From NCBI GenBank assembly GCA_039720395.1, contig CM077823.1, forward strand, positions 6,810,909-6,874,908: a stretch of DNA of 64,000 nt, written 5' to 3'. A program made the position numbers and the translations under genes. The notes below the pieces were generated by a model that made no database searches, was not told where the DNA came from, and saw nothing but the letters and a program-made list of their open reading frames with translations. This DNA comes from Liquidambar formosana (lineage: Eukaryota; Streptophyta; Magnoliopsida; Saxifragales; Altingiaceae). Shown in pieces: positions 44,760-56,849 of this stretch (position 1 is its first letter; every line of letters begins with the position of its first letter).

Positions 44760-47240
44760 TTTACCAACAATATGATTGCAACGTTTTGTTTTTATGGCCC
44801 CTGATTTTTCCTATACAGAATATTTCAGTAGAAGAAAAATAATTAAACTCGAGAATCTCATGCCGTTTAGTGCATTAAGTTAAAGAAGTAATAAAAACAT
44901 TTACATATTATGAATTTTTCAAAATCCTAGGAAAGTTTTTGTCACTAAAGAGTAAAGAGCATCAAATCAATCTCTCAAAAAGCAATCAAGGAGATGGTAA
45001 ATTTTGTTGTTTCCCTTTTCAAGTCAGCATGTGTGAAAGAGAAGAGGGAGAAATCAAAGGGGTTTACAGGAGATCGATCCGCGTGAGATTATGGAATGAT
45101 TTGGTTTCTCTTCCTTTTTGTAATTTGATGGAAAGATATTAGGGTGTTAAAGGGAATGTCCACCTTAGAAGCTTAGCACTGCGTGGATGCTGCCTTGAAA
45201 CACTATTTTTTGTCTTTCTCGGAGTAATAGAATGTTCCATTAGGTGATGGAAGGTGATCTGTTGAGGGCGTTTTGGTATTTCACCATGTACATCCAACCA
45301 AAGTTGCAGATGCTTTCTATATTATTATGGATATCATAGATATATATATGTATAATTATAAAGAATGAAGATATTAACGTGGAGATGGTGAGAGATGTAT
45401 ATCACTTACCTGCGGTTTAGTCTTGTACATGGTTAGGTTTTTGATGAACTTTGTTGATAAAAATTTAAAATACTACTATGCTGTGAACAAATAGACAAAT
45501 AAAATATTTAGTTCAATTAGACAAAATATAACCAGATTATTACAATTATTTTGTAGACAGAATATTATTTATATATATAAACAAAATTTATAAACGATAT
45601 ATTAGACAAAATATAAACCTAACTGATATTCATGAACAAAATGTGAAGTGATGTAAATAAACAAATAATTTAATCAGAATAAATAGCCCAGTGATTCTGT
45701 GTGGCAAGACAGTTGTTGTCCCGAGGTTCGCATATTGCCTCCCCACGTGTGGGCATCGGCAGTTATATACGACTTCAAGATACAACTGAGGTCCTCTAGG
45801 TGGTCTGATCCGTAATGCACGTTTATCACAAACGGATGCCATGAATGCGCTTAAATTGCCCAAAGAGAATAGGAAAATATAGTAGCAAGAGAATAGGAGA
45901 GCAGGAGAAGAATAAAGAGGCAAAAGAAGAACGTTCAGTGTGCATCCAATATGGCTGTAGCCTTTTGTTTTTAAAGGCCCTAGGTTTACCTACAGAATGT
46001 TTCAGTCAAAAGAAATAAACTCTAAAATCTAATGTGGTTAAGTGCATTAAGTTAAAAAGTAGTAAACATATTTACTAGAATGGAAACAGCCGAGGAGGAA
46101 ATAAAGTTTTCTTAAAAAATGAAAATAAAATGTCCAAAAATAAAGTTTTGAATTAAGCTTTCTTAAAATAGAACTTAAATTTTCAACACTTACGCAATGT
46201 CAAGATAAATCCAACTAGGAGCTACCATGAGACGAGTTCCATTTTATTAGATCAATGTCTAATTATTTCAACGTTTAATTTTAATCAATTTCTATGACCA
46301 ATGGAAAACTTTTAAGAATGTTGCGGAATAAAAAGAAAACAAGAAAACTTTGAGAATGTTCTGGAGTAAAAGACAATCTTTAACGGAGTGGGTTGGAGCT
46401 CAAATCTTGCTAATTTTTGGTACACTTGATCTAACAAGTGAGACCTATCAATGGTTTTTCCTCTCTCTCTCTCACAATGTTTACATGTTATGAATTTTTT
46501 AAAATCCTAGGAAAGTTTTTGTGACTAAAGAGTAAAGAGCCTAAAATAAAGCTCCTGAAAAGCAATCAAGGTGATGATAAATTTTGTTGTTTCTCATTTC
46601 AAGTCAACATCACTGGCGGAGCCAGGGGGGCCTTTGGGGGCACGTGCCCCCATTGGCTCAACCAAGGGTTTTTTTTTTTTTTTTTTTTTGAGAGATTACC
46701 ATTTAGTGACCATTGCTCAACATAATGTCAAAAATAGTCATTTTAAATGATATTGACTGTCAATTTGTAATTAGTTGATAACAATATCTTTTTTTTGGTA
46801 TTAAATTAGAAAATAATTACCAAAAAGTAATGTTTTAAAAAAAAATGCCTTATAGAGCTTTTAATTCCCAATTCCCAATCGTAACACAGTGCCCCCATTA
46901 GAGATAACTTCTAGCTCCGCCTCTGGTCAGCATGGTTACAGGAAGAGAAGATGGAGAAATCAAAGGGGTTACAGGAGATCTGCGTGAGATTATGCAACGA
47001 TTTGGTTTCTCTTCCTTTTTATAATTTGATGGAAAGAGATTAGGGTGTTCAAGGGAATATCCACCTTAGAAGCTTAGCAGTGTGTGGATGCTGCCTTGAA
47101 ACTCTATTTTTATCATTATATGTCATTTTGGCCAAAATATTGAAATTTGGAGCATCTCAAGATGGGTTTGAAACCAAATCATTACGAAGTTCTACGGTCT
47201 TTGTTGGAGTAATAGAATGTTCCATTACGTGATGGAAGGT
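44760..47240. repeat. local tandem duplication C (C1 44760-45243, C2 45958-47225)
   Basis: AATCCTAGGAAAGTTTTTGT, AGTAAAGAGC, TCAAGTCAGCATG, GAAATCAAAGGGGTTTACAG and CACCTTAGAAGCTTAGCA are shared. C2 is interrupted by about 400 bp at 46076-46478 and by the hAT MITE at 46611-46925. The frame at 44939-45142 (CEREEGEIKGVYRRSIRVRL) is not preserved in C2, so I do not call it a gene. Confidence 0.7.
46611..46925. mobile_element. hAT MITE with GGCGGAGC termini
   Basis: The left end CACTGGCGGAGCCAG and right end (reverse complement CAGAGGCGGAGCTAG) form TIRs. The 8-bp target duplication is GTCAACAT (46603-46610) and GTCAGCAT (46926-46933). C1 has the uninterrupted site TCAAGTCAGCATG at 45022-45034. 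The interior has GGGGGCACGTGCCCCC near the left end and a T24 run. Confidence 0.88.
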
Positions 47241-47851
47241 GTGATCTGTTTATGCACAGTTTGATTCCTGCAAAGGCAAGGTTATGGGAAAGAAAATTTG
47301 AACTCTTGCGATTTCTCCAGCTTCTTGGCAACCAAACCGAGATGCGATAATTGAATGATGTTGCAAATTTCTTGAAATCTTGCTTTGGGTGATATCTTAT
47401 CCTAATGTCCTAAAATTTATGTCCTGAAAACTATACTTTTGTTTTCCCACATGTAACAATATTATTTGAAATTAAAGAGTACTGTGAATAAAATCAAACA
47501 AACTAAATTTTTTATGGTCTGAAATGTACAGTGTAAAGGAATATAAAATTGACTCATCAAAAAGGAAATGTACACTGCATTTCTTCTTGTTGTCTTTTGA
47601 TTAAGGAGTGCGGATCTTTTCAATATAATGATAGATTCATGTTCTTTTTGAGGGACATTCTTGTTACTTTCTTCTGTCGGAAATGGTTTTTATTTTTTAT
47701 TTTTATCGTTGGTTTGTTGAAACCCTGGGCAAGATTAGTTCCCTTGATTAACTGCTTGTGGCTTCTATATGTTGCATAATCTTCACATGTTATAGGGTGT
47801 GTGTGTGTTTGTAATTCTGTGGAGTCTAATATTCAATACACTTGTTTACAG

Positions 47852-48025
47852 GTCCTTGAAGAAATAAGGCCCTACCTTGTTGGGGCAGCGGGTGGATCTC
47901 TTGAACTTGTTGGAATCGAAGAGCCAATTGTGAAAATCCGAATCTCAGGTCCAGCAGCAGGGGTCATGACCGTTAGGGTGGCTGTTACGCAGAAATTGCG
48001 GGAGAAAATTCCAACTTCATTGTGA
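47852..48025 (+). pseudogene. orphan last exon of a chloroplast NifU-like (NFU) scaffold gene
   Basis: After acceptor TTTACAG the exon reads [20 protein letters not shown] and continues [37 protein letters not shown], stop. This is the C-terminal Nfu-like domain of plastid NFU1/NFU2/NFU3 proteins, which act in Fe-S cluster delivery; in this second domain the CxxC motif is naturally absent. The frame ends early after REKIP, where family members normally continue with about ten more residues. I find no upstream exons (transit peptide, first Nfu domain with CxxC) in the 4 kb to the left. It is most likely a gene fragment carried in by duplication or a transposon. Confidence 0.75.
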
Positions 48026-49130
48026 TTTTCTGGAAGTATCTTTCACAAATAAAGAGTGTTCAAAATTAGGACCATGTAAACCTGTATAAATAGCACAGTA
48101 TGCCCTGTACAGTTTCGAATTTAGTTGGCTGCAATTGACACAAGGTATTCAATGTAATTGTACTGTTCAAAACGACCCAGTTTGAGGAAAAAATTTTACG
48201 TGAAAAACTGCAGTACGTGTATCTGTAAGCGCCTCTGCTGCAATGGACACAAAGGTCTTTGAATGTAATGACCAAGAAAATTTCATTGAAGTTTCCTTTT
48301 ATGTCACAATTGTTTTTCTGATATTTTTTGTTTTCACCCCCTCAACATCTCTATCAATGTCGACATTTAAATCTTTGGGAATATTCCACCGCAAGATGTG
48401 ATTGATAATTGAATGGTGGGATGTTGTTTAAGATCATTATTGCATGGGTCCAAGCGAGTACAAAGGAGGTTGCATTAGGCTGACAAAAATCTTGATCATA
48501 GTAAATCCTTGTGTATGGTTATTCCCTAAAATAAGCAAATGTGTTATGCTATGCATGGGTGCATTGAGATGTTAAATGTGAGATGCTTAGCTAGGCATCC
48601 CAAGCGAAACACTACACGGCTGATCATGTGTACTGATAATTGAATTGCTACACTTCAGATATGTCCAAATATGGAGTTCATAATAGAGTTAGTTCTTGCT
48701 AAGCAACTTGGAATAATAGAGGAGCATTGGCATGTAGAAGATAGGTTTAATTGATAGGATTGATGGGGAAAGAGGTTATAGTAGTTGTAAATGGTTAAAC
48801 TTCGATATGCTGATTGGGACAAACTTCACACTTTGGATCATGAACAATGAGAATCATCTATTGTACTGGTGAAGAGTACAAACTTCAGACACTTTTTATT
48901 TTATTTTATTATAAGTTTCTAGTTTTTTAGTCCATTGCAGATAAATTTATAAGTTCAATAGTCAGGGCTTGCAATGAGGTTCATAAGATCTTTCTTAGAA
49001 ATAAATATAGGCCAAACTATGAGAAAAATTTACATGAGACGATTATAGTAATGAGCAAGCTTTGGAGTAGCAGAGTGTTTGTGTTACAAAGTGAACATGT
49101 AGTGAATGAGCAGTCCTTGGTAGTGAACCC
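48026..49130. other. 3' flank of the NFU exon and intergenic sequence
   Basis: AATAAAG at 48048-48054 could be the polyadenylation signal of the original NFU gene. The rest up to 49130 is AT-rich without a recognisable gene. Confidence 0.4.
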
Positions 49131-50189
49131 ATAAGCACTTTCTTTGGGAGTTTCATATTTTGAAGCTTTGGAACATCCAGGAAGAATAGCAATAACGCTA
49201 CTTTCATTGATTTCCAGATTTTAACAATTATACAAGAGTGCATCAGTCATTATTTTATTTTGTTGGATAAGTTTGTCAAGGTAATTTTCAGCGTTGCTAC
49301 ATATTGATGCCTAGTTGATTCTATTCTTTTATTTCCAGAATATGGTGTCCGTAAACCTGCCCTTCTAGCACCAAACCACAACCACTCAAAGAAAACCAAC
49401 CCCCCCAAAACTCAAAAGAACAGAACAAGAGGCAAAAAAAAGGCCTAAAACGACAACAAAAGCATGCCCTTCAAAAAAAAAGGAAATACAAACAACCAAA
49501 ACAAAAGAAACCAAGGAAAAAACACTGAAAGCAATCTGATGGGCTTAGAATAGAGCAAACTAAAGCTAGTAAGAGCCCTCATAAGACAGCAAATGAAGCC
49601 AGAATAAATACCTCAACCCCTTAAAACCAAAATCATAACACAAAACATAGCCAGCTATTAAGACAGCAAGAAAGAAAGAGGTACAAAGTAAGAAGCAAAA
49701 ATCATCAAAACTCCAAGTTAAGACTCCCCAAATCAGCAAAACTTCGAGACTCAAATTCAGACCAAACCATTAAGACCAACTCCATAAGCCATAGCAACAA
49801 GCAATACCAAACCAGAAGTCCATTGCAACATGAGAAACACAGAAATCAGAATATTTTACACAAAAACACACCCCAAGACCAGCCTCAGAAATTACATACA
49901 ATACACATAAATTACTCAAAGTTCCCCAACAAACGTCCTTACCACAATAACAACACCAACAACCCTAACACTAGAACACAACTTCTTATTTAAACCCAAC
50001 CTAAGGGAAAGACCATCAACACCACTGCATGCATTGAACCCAAACACCAAGATCATAACCAAAACCTATCATCCAAATCCATCAGAAAAGCCACAGCACT
50101 AATTCCCAAAGAAGAATCCAAAGCACTACATCCTCCAACTACAGCCACCCATATGACCACCAAGCCAAAACCAAGAGGGAAACAGAATC

Positions 50190-50353
50190 AAATCCTTCAC
50201 CAACCTGAATTGGCAATGCAACAGTAACCATAACAACAGCAGCCCAAAGTTCAAAGGCAAACAACAAGAAAAAATCCTTCACCAACCTGAATCGGCAATG
50301 CAACAGTAACCATAACAACAGCAGCCCAAAGTTCAAAGGCAAACAACAAGAAA
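50190..50353. repeat. 82-bp tandem duplication
   Basis: AAATCCTTCACCAACCTGAA at 50190 and 50272, continuing to CAAACAACAAGAAAAA, with a single T/C difference visible (GAATTGGC/GAATCGGC). Confidence 0.92.
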
Positions 50354-51189
50354 AATTTCCTCGACGACCCACACCTCCACATTCAAGAAACAAAGCCCAG
50401 CTCCCATACCCAAAACCTGCATTCTGCCCCAACAAACTGTACAAAAGAAATTATTCATCCTCTATAAACAAACCATGAAAAGCTTGAGAAGACTCCCATC
50501 AAGCAGCTACACTCCAACATAACATCCTCAGCCCTACAAACCCTGACAAAGCTCATATTCCAAAACAGAAGAGAAAGCTCCAACCCGCTAACCATACCTC
50601 TTTCTCAATGCAGGCTGTGCCCTTCCAACTCATCAAAGATTCTGTAGATAGTCCACTTGTGCTCAAGGTTTCTCTATTTTCGAAAAGCCACTAGTGGTAC
50701 AATACGCCATTAAATAGCTTAGCTTCACAAAGATCAGTGCAGCCACAAAGCAGATAAGACAACTACAACAAGAAGCAGCAACAGCAAGAAAAGCACAAAA
50801 AAAGAGCACAGGATATGCCATAAAAACAATCTACCACCTCATCAAAATCCCCATACAGCAGTTTCAATCCATGATAAGTCAAGTAGGAATAGCCCCACAA
50901 TATTCACCAAACAAAACTGCTACAAGCACAAGACCACAATAAGAAAGAGCCCGACTCCACCTTGACAACCAGCTGCATAACTCCGCAATTGACTTGCATC
51001 ACATGACACTCTTGACATTCTATGGAGATTCCCACGATTCCAGTACCCCATAATACAAAAAGAATCCAACCAAATAAGACCATCACCAAAAGTCAGCAAA
51101 CCAACAACAAAGCCCTATTCCTAACAATCAAAGTCCAGATCTAACAACCAAAATAAAACCACAAAAAATAAAAATAAAAAATAAAAAAA

Positions 51190-51405
51190 TCTTGCAATAT
51201 GCCAAAAGAAGCGACAAAATGAACTCCAGCTACTGCTCCCCATAGACCAGCAATGCCCAACAAAAAGCTATAAACCAGCATCCAATCAAAGAAATATTCT
51301 TGCAATATGCGAAAATAAGCCACAAAATGAACTCCAGCTACTGCTCCCCATAGACCAGAAATGCCCAACAAAAAGCTATAAACCCAGCATCCAATCAAAG
51401 AAACC
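51190..51405. repeat. 108-bp tandem duplication
   Basis: TCTTGCAATATGC(C/G)AAAA at 51190 and 51298, each running to CATCCAATCAAAGAAA. D1 has only one unit (about 20997-21105), so the extra unit arose after the D duplication. Confidence 0.9.
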
Positions 51406-51831
51406 AAGTTGAATACCAACAGCAGCTGACAATACACCAGAACAGAGAAAGATACTACCACCAAGCAATCATCTACATCAGGCCAAAAACAATATGGACC
51501 AGTTAGAAGATTAAAACAAGGAAATAGACATGGCTTGGGAGATATCTCAGTGAAACACATTGATTGGATGGTCCAGATCAAGAAGAGAATTCCATATGTA
51601 GCATGTGAGATATAAATGCTATTGTCCTATAACAAGTGTAGCATGTGAGATATAAATGCCATTGTCCTATAACAAGTGTAATACCAATGGAATATTTTTT
51701 AGCAATACAAACTTATATCAAATCCCTTGAGATTTTTGGTTTATTTATGACACTAGACAACCTACTTGTAACTTTACATCAATAACTTTGTTGCAGGTTG
51801 TTGTCCGTTATCTTTTGTCTTTTTATTTAGG

Positions 51832-51855
51832 CAAAAAAAAAAAAAAAAAAAAAAC
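51832..51855. repeat. A-rich tract in module D2
   Basis: About 22 consecutive A residues followed by CATTTTTTTTGCATCC. Absent from D1. Confidence 0.7.
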
Positions 51856-52683
51856 ATTTTTTTTGCATCCCCAGACATTCAAAATAATTTGGAATAACAA
51901 TAGAACCATATATTAATAATCTGTAATGCAATTACCATATGATTTATGACTTTAAGAAATTTGGAGAATATTAGGGCCAAAGAATCATACACTAAATTTG
52001 AATATTTGCTAGTTTAGTTTCCAGATATATTATCTTTGATGTTTACTGCTTCATATATCCAGCAATTATTTTCAATCCAAAATTGAAAAATTTTAAAGCA
52101 TCTCAGCTTCTCAGCTTTGAACTCTATTTTGAATCATTCCTGAATTTGTCACTATTTTATTGCCAATGATTCTGGTATGCTCTTACCAAGGAAACACTTT
52201 GCAAGCTAGAATACTTTCAAACATTAAAAGACATGCACAAACAACAATTAAATAGAAACAAATAGAAAACTCGATAGTTTTTGTGGATAATTAATTCCAT
52301 TTATAAAAAATTAATATTGATTGAATGTGGAAATTTACAGTACTTAATCTGTATATTCCTAAGATCTTAAGGATAAGAATGGATTGTAATATTTGTATTA
52401 CATCTATTATTTCTCTAACAGCATCCCCATTATGTAATATTAGTCTACCATCATGGACACGCCCTATTTCAATTCGTTAACATGTTTTTGCTTCACAGTA
52501 AGTGATTTGAGTTTGCCTTTTTTATTTTTTTTATTTGTTTGTTGTTCAAACCCCTAGCGGTGAGAGGGCAATATGTTCTGCAATTCAATCCAGGAAATAA
52601 GAAAATAGGTACGAAAACAGAGGACCAAACAAATAACCATAATAAATCAACACCAATTGAGAGAGAGAGAGAGAGATATGGAA

Positions 52684-55600
52684 TTACCATATTTCTTTAA
52701 ATATAATGGAAGGAACGTATTGGACTTTGTAAAGATGCTCTCCTCCTCGAAGCCTATTTTCGAATTCTTCAGGCATGTATTTGATCTGCAATTCTTGGAG
52801 GGTAGTGATGAACCTCAATCCATCCGGAACCATCTTCAATTCCCAGCAGAGTTCAATAACTAATTGGCAGAGACTGGGCATGGCTTCTTCTGTCACACAC
52901 CATTCCTCCAAGTTGTCCAAGCGGTAAAGCACTAGAGATTTAAGTTGTGGAAAGCCTTTCGAAGAGCAAACCATTTTCTTCCCTCCGAATGCACTCCATT
53001 GTAAGTGGAGGATACTTAAGTACGGAAGCTTCTCCAGTGTTGGCATAGGGTCTTCCTCAAGTTTGGAGTGCACTAAGGTTAACTTGGTGAGGTTATTAGG
53101 GAAAGGGTGGTAGTCTGGTAACTTAACTATTGGTCCTCCCCTTAAATACAATTTATATAGGTGAGGACAACTCTTAAGTAGTATTCGTAAATCGGCTTCC
53201 TCCGCACGAGAGTAATCCTCGTACTCACATTTTAAGGAACGCAGGCTGTTGAAGGTAACACGTGATGATTTCAGAACTTCTACCAACTCTTTTAAGCTTT
53301 GCAATGTTATGCCTAATTTTTTAAGATTCATCAATTTCGTCAGACCGTTGACATCGCAATCAATCGTACGAAAGCCTTGTAGTGTCTGCAGCCCCCTCAA
53401 ATTATCCACTCGCAATTTACCCTTACTTATTTGTCGTTTTGCAGGAAGATATAGATGTCTTAACTGTTTCATCTTCCATATCACGTTTGGTATTATCAAT
53501 TGATCCCTATGATTCTTTTTCAAAATTAAGGTCTGTAAGAACCTCAGGTTACCAATAGATGATGGCAAATTTGTTACAGCATCACAATTTAAACTCAAGT
53601 ATCGCAAGTGTATTAAGTTTCCTATTGCACTTTCTAACTTTCCTAAAAACCATTCTTCCTTTTTTGGTGTGCAAATCCAACACTGCTCCATATCCAATAT
53701 TTGAAGCAATTTGAAGTTACTCAACCTGGAAATCATCTTTCCCGAAGTAATTGTGCCAAAATAACTGTCACTGCTAAAGAACAAAAGAGAGCGGAAGTAG
53801 AGAGTTCTTTCCTGTTCAAGGAAAGACTTCAAAGGTTCTTTACCCAAATAAACAGCTAGCCTGTGAACTCGGCAAGCCGAAGAAATAGAACTCACTTGCT
53901 TGTTTCGATCTTCAAGATGAAGGATCTTAACAAAATTTTCCTCATCTGCCTTTGACAAACATAGGTCTCGCATAAGATCGTGGAGGCGACAAGTATTCAC
54001 TCTTCCAGTTGACCCCCTTGCTCCTACTTGAATCATGCACCTGTCAAGCAACTCATCTAAGTAATGATCTGCAACATCCTCCAAGGTTTCTTCTCCTTCT
54101 CGCATTGGTGACGCTATGCCCTCAGCTATCCACATCCTGATCAATTTCTTTGTGGGTATTTCAAAGTCCTCTGGGAATTGGCTTAAATGGAGGAAGCATT
54201 GTTTCAATTGGTATGGCAATTCATTGTAGCTTAAAGTTAAAACTTTATCTACTTCTGAGCGGTGCAAACCAATATTTTCATGCACCCTATTCCAATCATT
54301 CAATGTGTGTTTTGTTGTCAAAACTCCCCCAAGCACGATGATGGCCAATGGTAAACCTGCACACTTTCCAACCATTTCCCTTCCTAACTTTTCCATTTCT
54401 TCACTGATTTTAAAGTCTATACAAAGAAAAATTTTAATTAATTAACTAATACATATCGAAAAGATTAAATATAAAAAGGGGGAAAATTAAACTATAATAA
54501 AGTCGCAAAACCAAGAGTTAGAAGGTTGTAATTACTTGTTAAATTAATATAATCGAAACCATTTGCATGTATGCGAATGGAACCATATACGATACTTTCA
54601 CCGGTAATTAACTGTATTCAAATATAGTGCTTCAAGAAAGTGGCAAAATTAGAAATAAAATTGCTTGATTGCGACGTAAGGATATTTATCTCAAAGAAAT
54701 TGGGAGTTTATTGTCTTATACCTTAAAATTATAACTCAAAACTTGAATTCTCTAAATAATATGAACCTATCAAATTACTAATATCCAAAAAATATAAGAA
54801 AAAGCTACCCCTAGCTAGCTATCACAACTTAAACTATAAGAAATCATTCCATTTTCGGGAATATAAAGTAAACTTTTTCTAATTTTTATTATTCAAATAT
54901 TGTTTATTATTATTTGATTTAACTAAAATATCCCTATGAAATTGTGAAATTATTTAAATAGGCATACTCTCATATAATTACACCATTTACAATAAAAGTT
55001 TTCGTAATTTTGTTTAAAAAATTCTTGTTAGACACTTTTCGGTTTCTAAATAGAACTCATTTCTAAAAAATTAAACCTAGTACAACTTTTCTAAGTTATA
55101 TCAGCACCATGCATTAGGAGTTGTACCTCGTGCATTGGCCTAATGTATCCCATAACTCACTAATGCACGAGGTACAACCCCAAATGCAGGTGTTGATATA
55201 AGTTATATTAGCACGTGCTCACATTATCATCATCCATATACATTTTCGATTAACTTATACCAGCATCATACATTAGGGATTGTACTCCTGCATTGGTTCA
55301 ATGTATCTCATAACTCACTAATGCAAGAGATACGACCCCTAATGAGGGGACTGATATAACTTATATCAATTCGTACTCACCAGATCATCATCCCATGTAT
55401 AATCTTGATCAGGTAAGGATGTGTTGATATAAGCACTATGCAAAAGTAATTGAAGTACTCAAGTTCCGAAGTTCTTTATCCATAAATGAAATTAAATAGG
55501 CCGAAGGCAAATTATTTTCTTCACCTTCTATCAAGTCCGGCCCACGCTATGTGAACATATTCATCAGTGCCCCTTTTTTGGGTCAAATTTTCATCAATAT

Positions 55601-56810
55601 TTCAACAACAGAATAAGGTAATAATAATTGAATGCGCACCAAGTGGCGTCGAAACAGTACGTACAATGTGGAACGGGAGAAGAAGAATTTGTCATTTCAA
55701 ATATTCTATCTACTTATAAGTGTAGAGTGATCTTATATATATATATATACATTGACTACCTGGATCATGGTTTCCTCGAGATGCTTTCTTCTGTAACAAT
55801 TCCCACGCCTCATCTTCCGTTAGACAGCGTGGTTCGTGTAGAAAACCTCTTAAATTTACATGGGCATACAGGGCTACTTCTTTATTCCGAGTGGTTAACA
55901 ACATTTTGCTGCCTACCTCTGCAGTTGGGAATGCAGGACTCAAACTATTCCAAGCATCAGATGTCCAAATGTCATCAAGGATTACCAAACAATTCTCCCC
56001 TTGAAGGACTTGATAAAGCTTCCTTGCTACTTCTTCATCTCTCAATTCTTTAATTTTCTCTCTCTGCTGTTTAGATGGAGAGGTAAGTTCAAATAGAATT
56101 CCTTCCCACACATCTCTTCTTTGGCATTGTTGAGAGATATAAGCCCAAGCGAAACCATTGAATTGACGTCTAATATCATTGTGATGGAAGATCTTTTTAG
56201 CAAGAGTGGTCTTGCCTAGACCACCCATACCACATATGGAAACAAGTTGACAGGGTTCATCTTGATTCAACAACCGTGCCACCAAAATCTTTACGTCTTC
56301 ATCCAACCCGACTGTATACTCTTCAACAACATGGGAATAAGATTGCCTCCACTCTCGTTGCGTCGCATAAGCAGAACTCGAGCCTTCACCTTCAGTTTTA
56401 GATTTTATGCCATAAGTTTGCAAACTTCTTGTGAGGTTAGAGATTTTGGTCGTAATGGTATCAATATCAGAGCCAAATTTATGAATTTCTACGGCCTCAC
56501 AGCAGACACAAGCGTACCTTTTTAACGCGTTTTGCATTCCTCCTCTTCTTGATCTGGATTCAATGTTGAGGGCGAAAGTTTCAATGACATCCTCGGCATG
56601 ATAAGTAACTTCTCTGATTTGTGAAACCCAATTACGAACACTCTTGTCTTCGTCCTGCCTTTTATCTGCATCTTGTAAGAAGCTTTGCATCAGCTCTAGC
56701 TCGTTTCGCATCAGCTCAACTTTCTCCCTCACCCCGTATAAGAATTTCGCTTCTTGAATGAGCAAGTCACCAAGCAATTTCACGGCAGAGGATACTACAG
56801 ACATAGCCAT
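52684..56810 (-). CDS. NLR-2: CC-NB-ARC-LRR disease-resistance protein (At1g50180/RPP13-like), 927 aa, two exons
   Basis: Exon 1 is 56810-55760 (donor CCAG/GTAGTC) and exon 2 is 54416-52684 (acceptor TTTGTATAG/AC). The intron is phase 1 at the same codon as NLR-1 and joins NHDP-DFKISEEMEKLG. 1051 + 1733 nt gives 927 codons plus stop. I start at MAMSVVSSAVKLLGDLL, which aligns with the NLR-1 start; an in-frame ATG 12 codons upstream (56846) would add MLSYCFGERRKK, probably leader. Domains: coiled coil at 1-140 with YHAEDVIETF; P-loop GMGGLGKTTLA (194-204); kinase-2 LVILDDIW (275-282); GSKMLLTTR; GLPLA; CFLHLSQFPEDF; RLHDLMRDLC with LHD at the MHD site; LRRs to LYKVQYVPSIIFKEIW. No defect is visible. 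It is a tandem paralogue of NLR-1, about 26 kb apart and on the same strand. Confidence 0.93.
54417..55759 (-). other. NLR-2 intron, 1.34 kb
   Basis: GT at 55759-55758 and AG at 54418-54417. The distal part matches the NLR-1 intron in places (AACCATTTGCATGTATGCGA versus AACCATTTATATACCAATGG). It contains two palindromic MITEs at 55093-55372 in place of the Stowaway pair of NLR-1, so both introns acquired different insertions after duplication. Confidence 0.85.
55093..55372. mobile_element. two tandem palindromic MITEs in the NLR-2 intron
   Basis: Copy 1 (55093-55206): AAGTTATATCAGCACCATGC mirrored by GTGTTGATATAAGTT, with internal stem GTACCTCGTGCATT/AATGCACGAGGTAC. Copy 2 (55251-55372): TAACTTATACCAGCATC mirrored by CTGATATAACTTATA, with stem arms ATCTCATAAC-adjacent CTAATGCAAGAGATAC. 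Both are about 115-120 bp and share ACTCACTAATGCA. TIRs and stems are clear; superfamily unknown. Confidence 0.7.
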
Positions 56811-56849
56811 CTTCTTTCTTCTTTCACCAAAGCAATAACTTAACACAGC

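Larger units (their letters stand above)
49140..52683. repeat. A/C-rich repeat module upstream (3' side) of NLR-2, including module D copy D2
   Basis: 49160-49320 matches 33370-33560; 50836-52500 matches D1 (20664-21823 plus 25306-25440); 52590-52683 matches the 3' flank of NLR-1 (26540-26620). Between about 49360 and 51560 the plus strand is nearly devoid of G- and T-rich words (CAAAACCA, AACAACA). It contains two tandem duplications: 82-bp unit at 50190/50272 and 108-bp unit at 51190/51298. Minus-strand frames here are long but low-complexity Leu/Phe/Trp/Gly-rich, and I do not call them genes. Confidence 0.6.

Noticed and set aside
44939..45142. 67-aa frame rich in charged residues
   Set aside because: The duplicate in C2 has frame-breaking differences, and no domain is seen.
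51141..51581. 146-aa hydrophobic minus-strand frame (and 50139-50444, 101 aa) that could be a membrane protein
   Set aside because: G/T-rich low-complexity sequence; the repeated LLGI(S/A)GLWGAVAGVHF comes from the 108-bp tandem duplication, and the D1 copy at 21 kb does not keep the frame.
56811..56846. Upstream ATG of NLR-2 as the true start
   Set aside because: The 12 added residues (MLSYCFGERRKK) have no counterpart in NLR-1 or the family, and the next ATG pair matches the conserved start.
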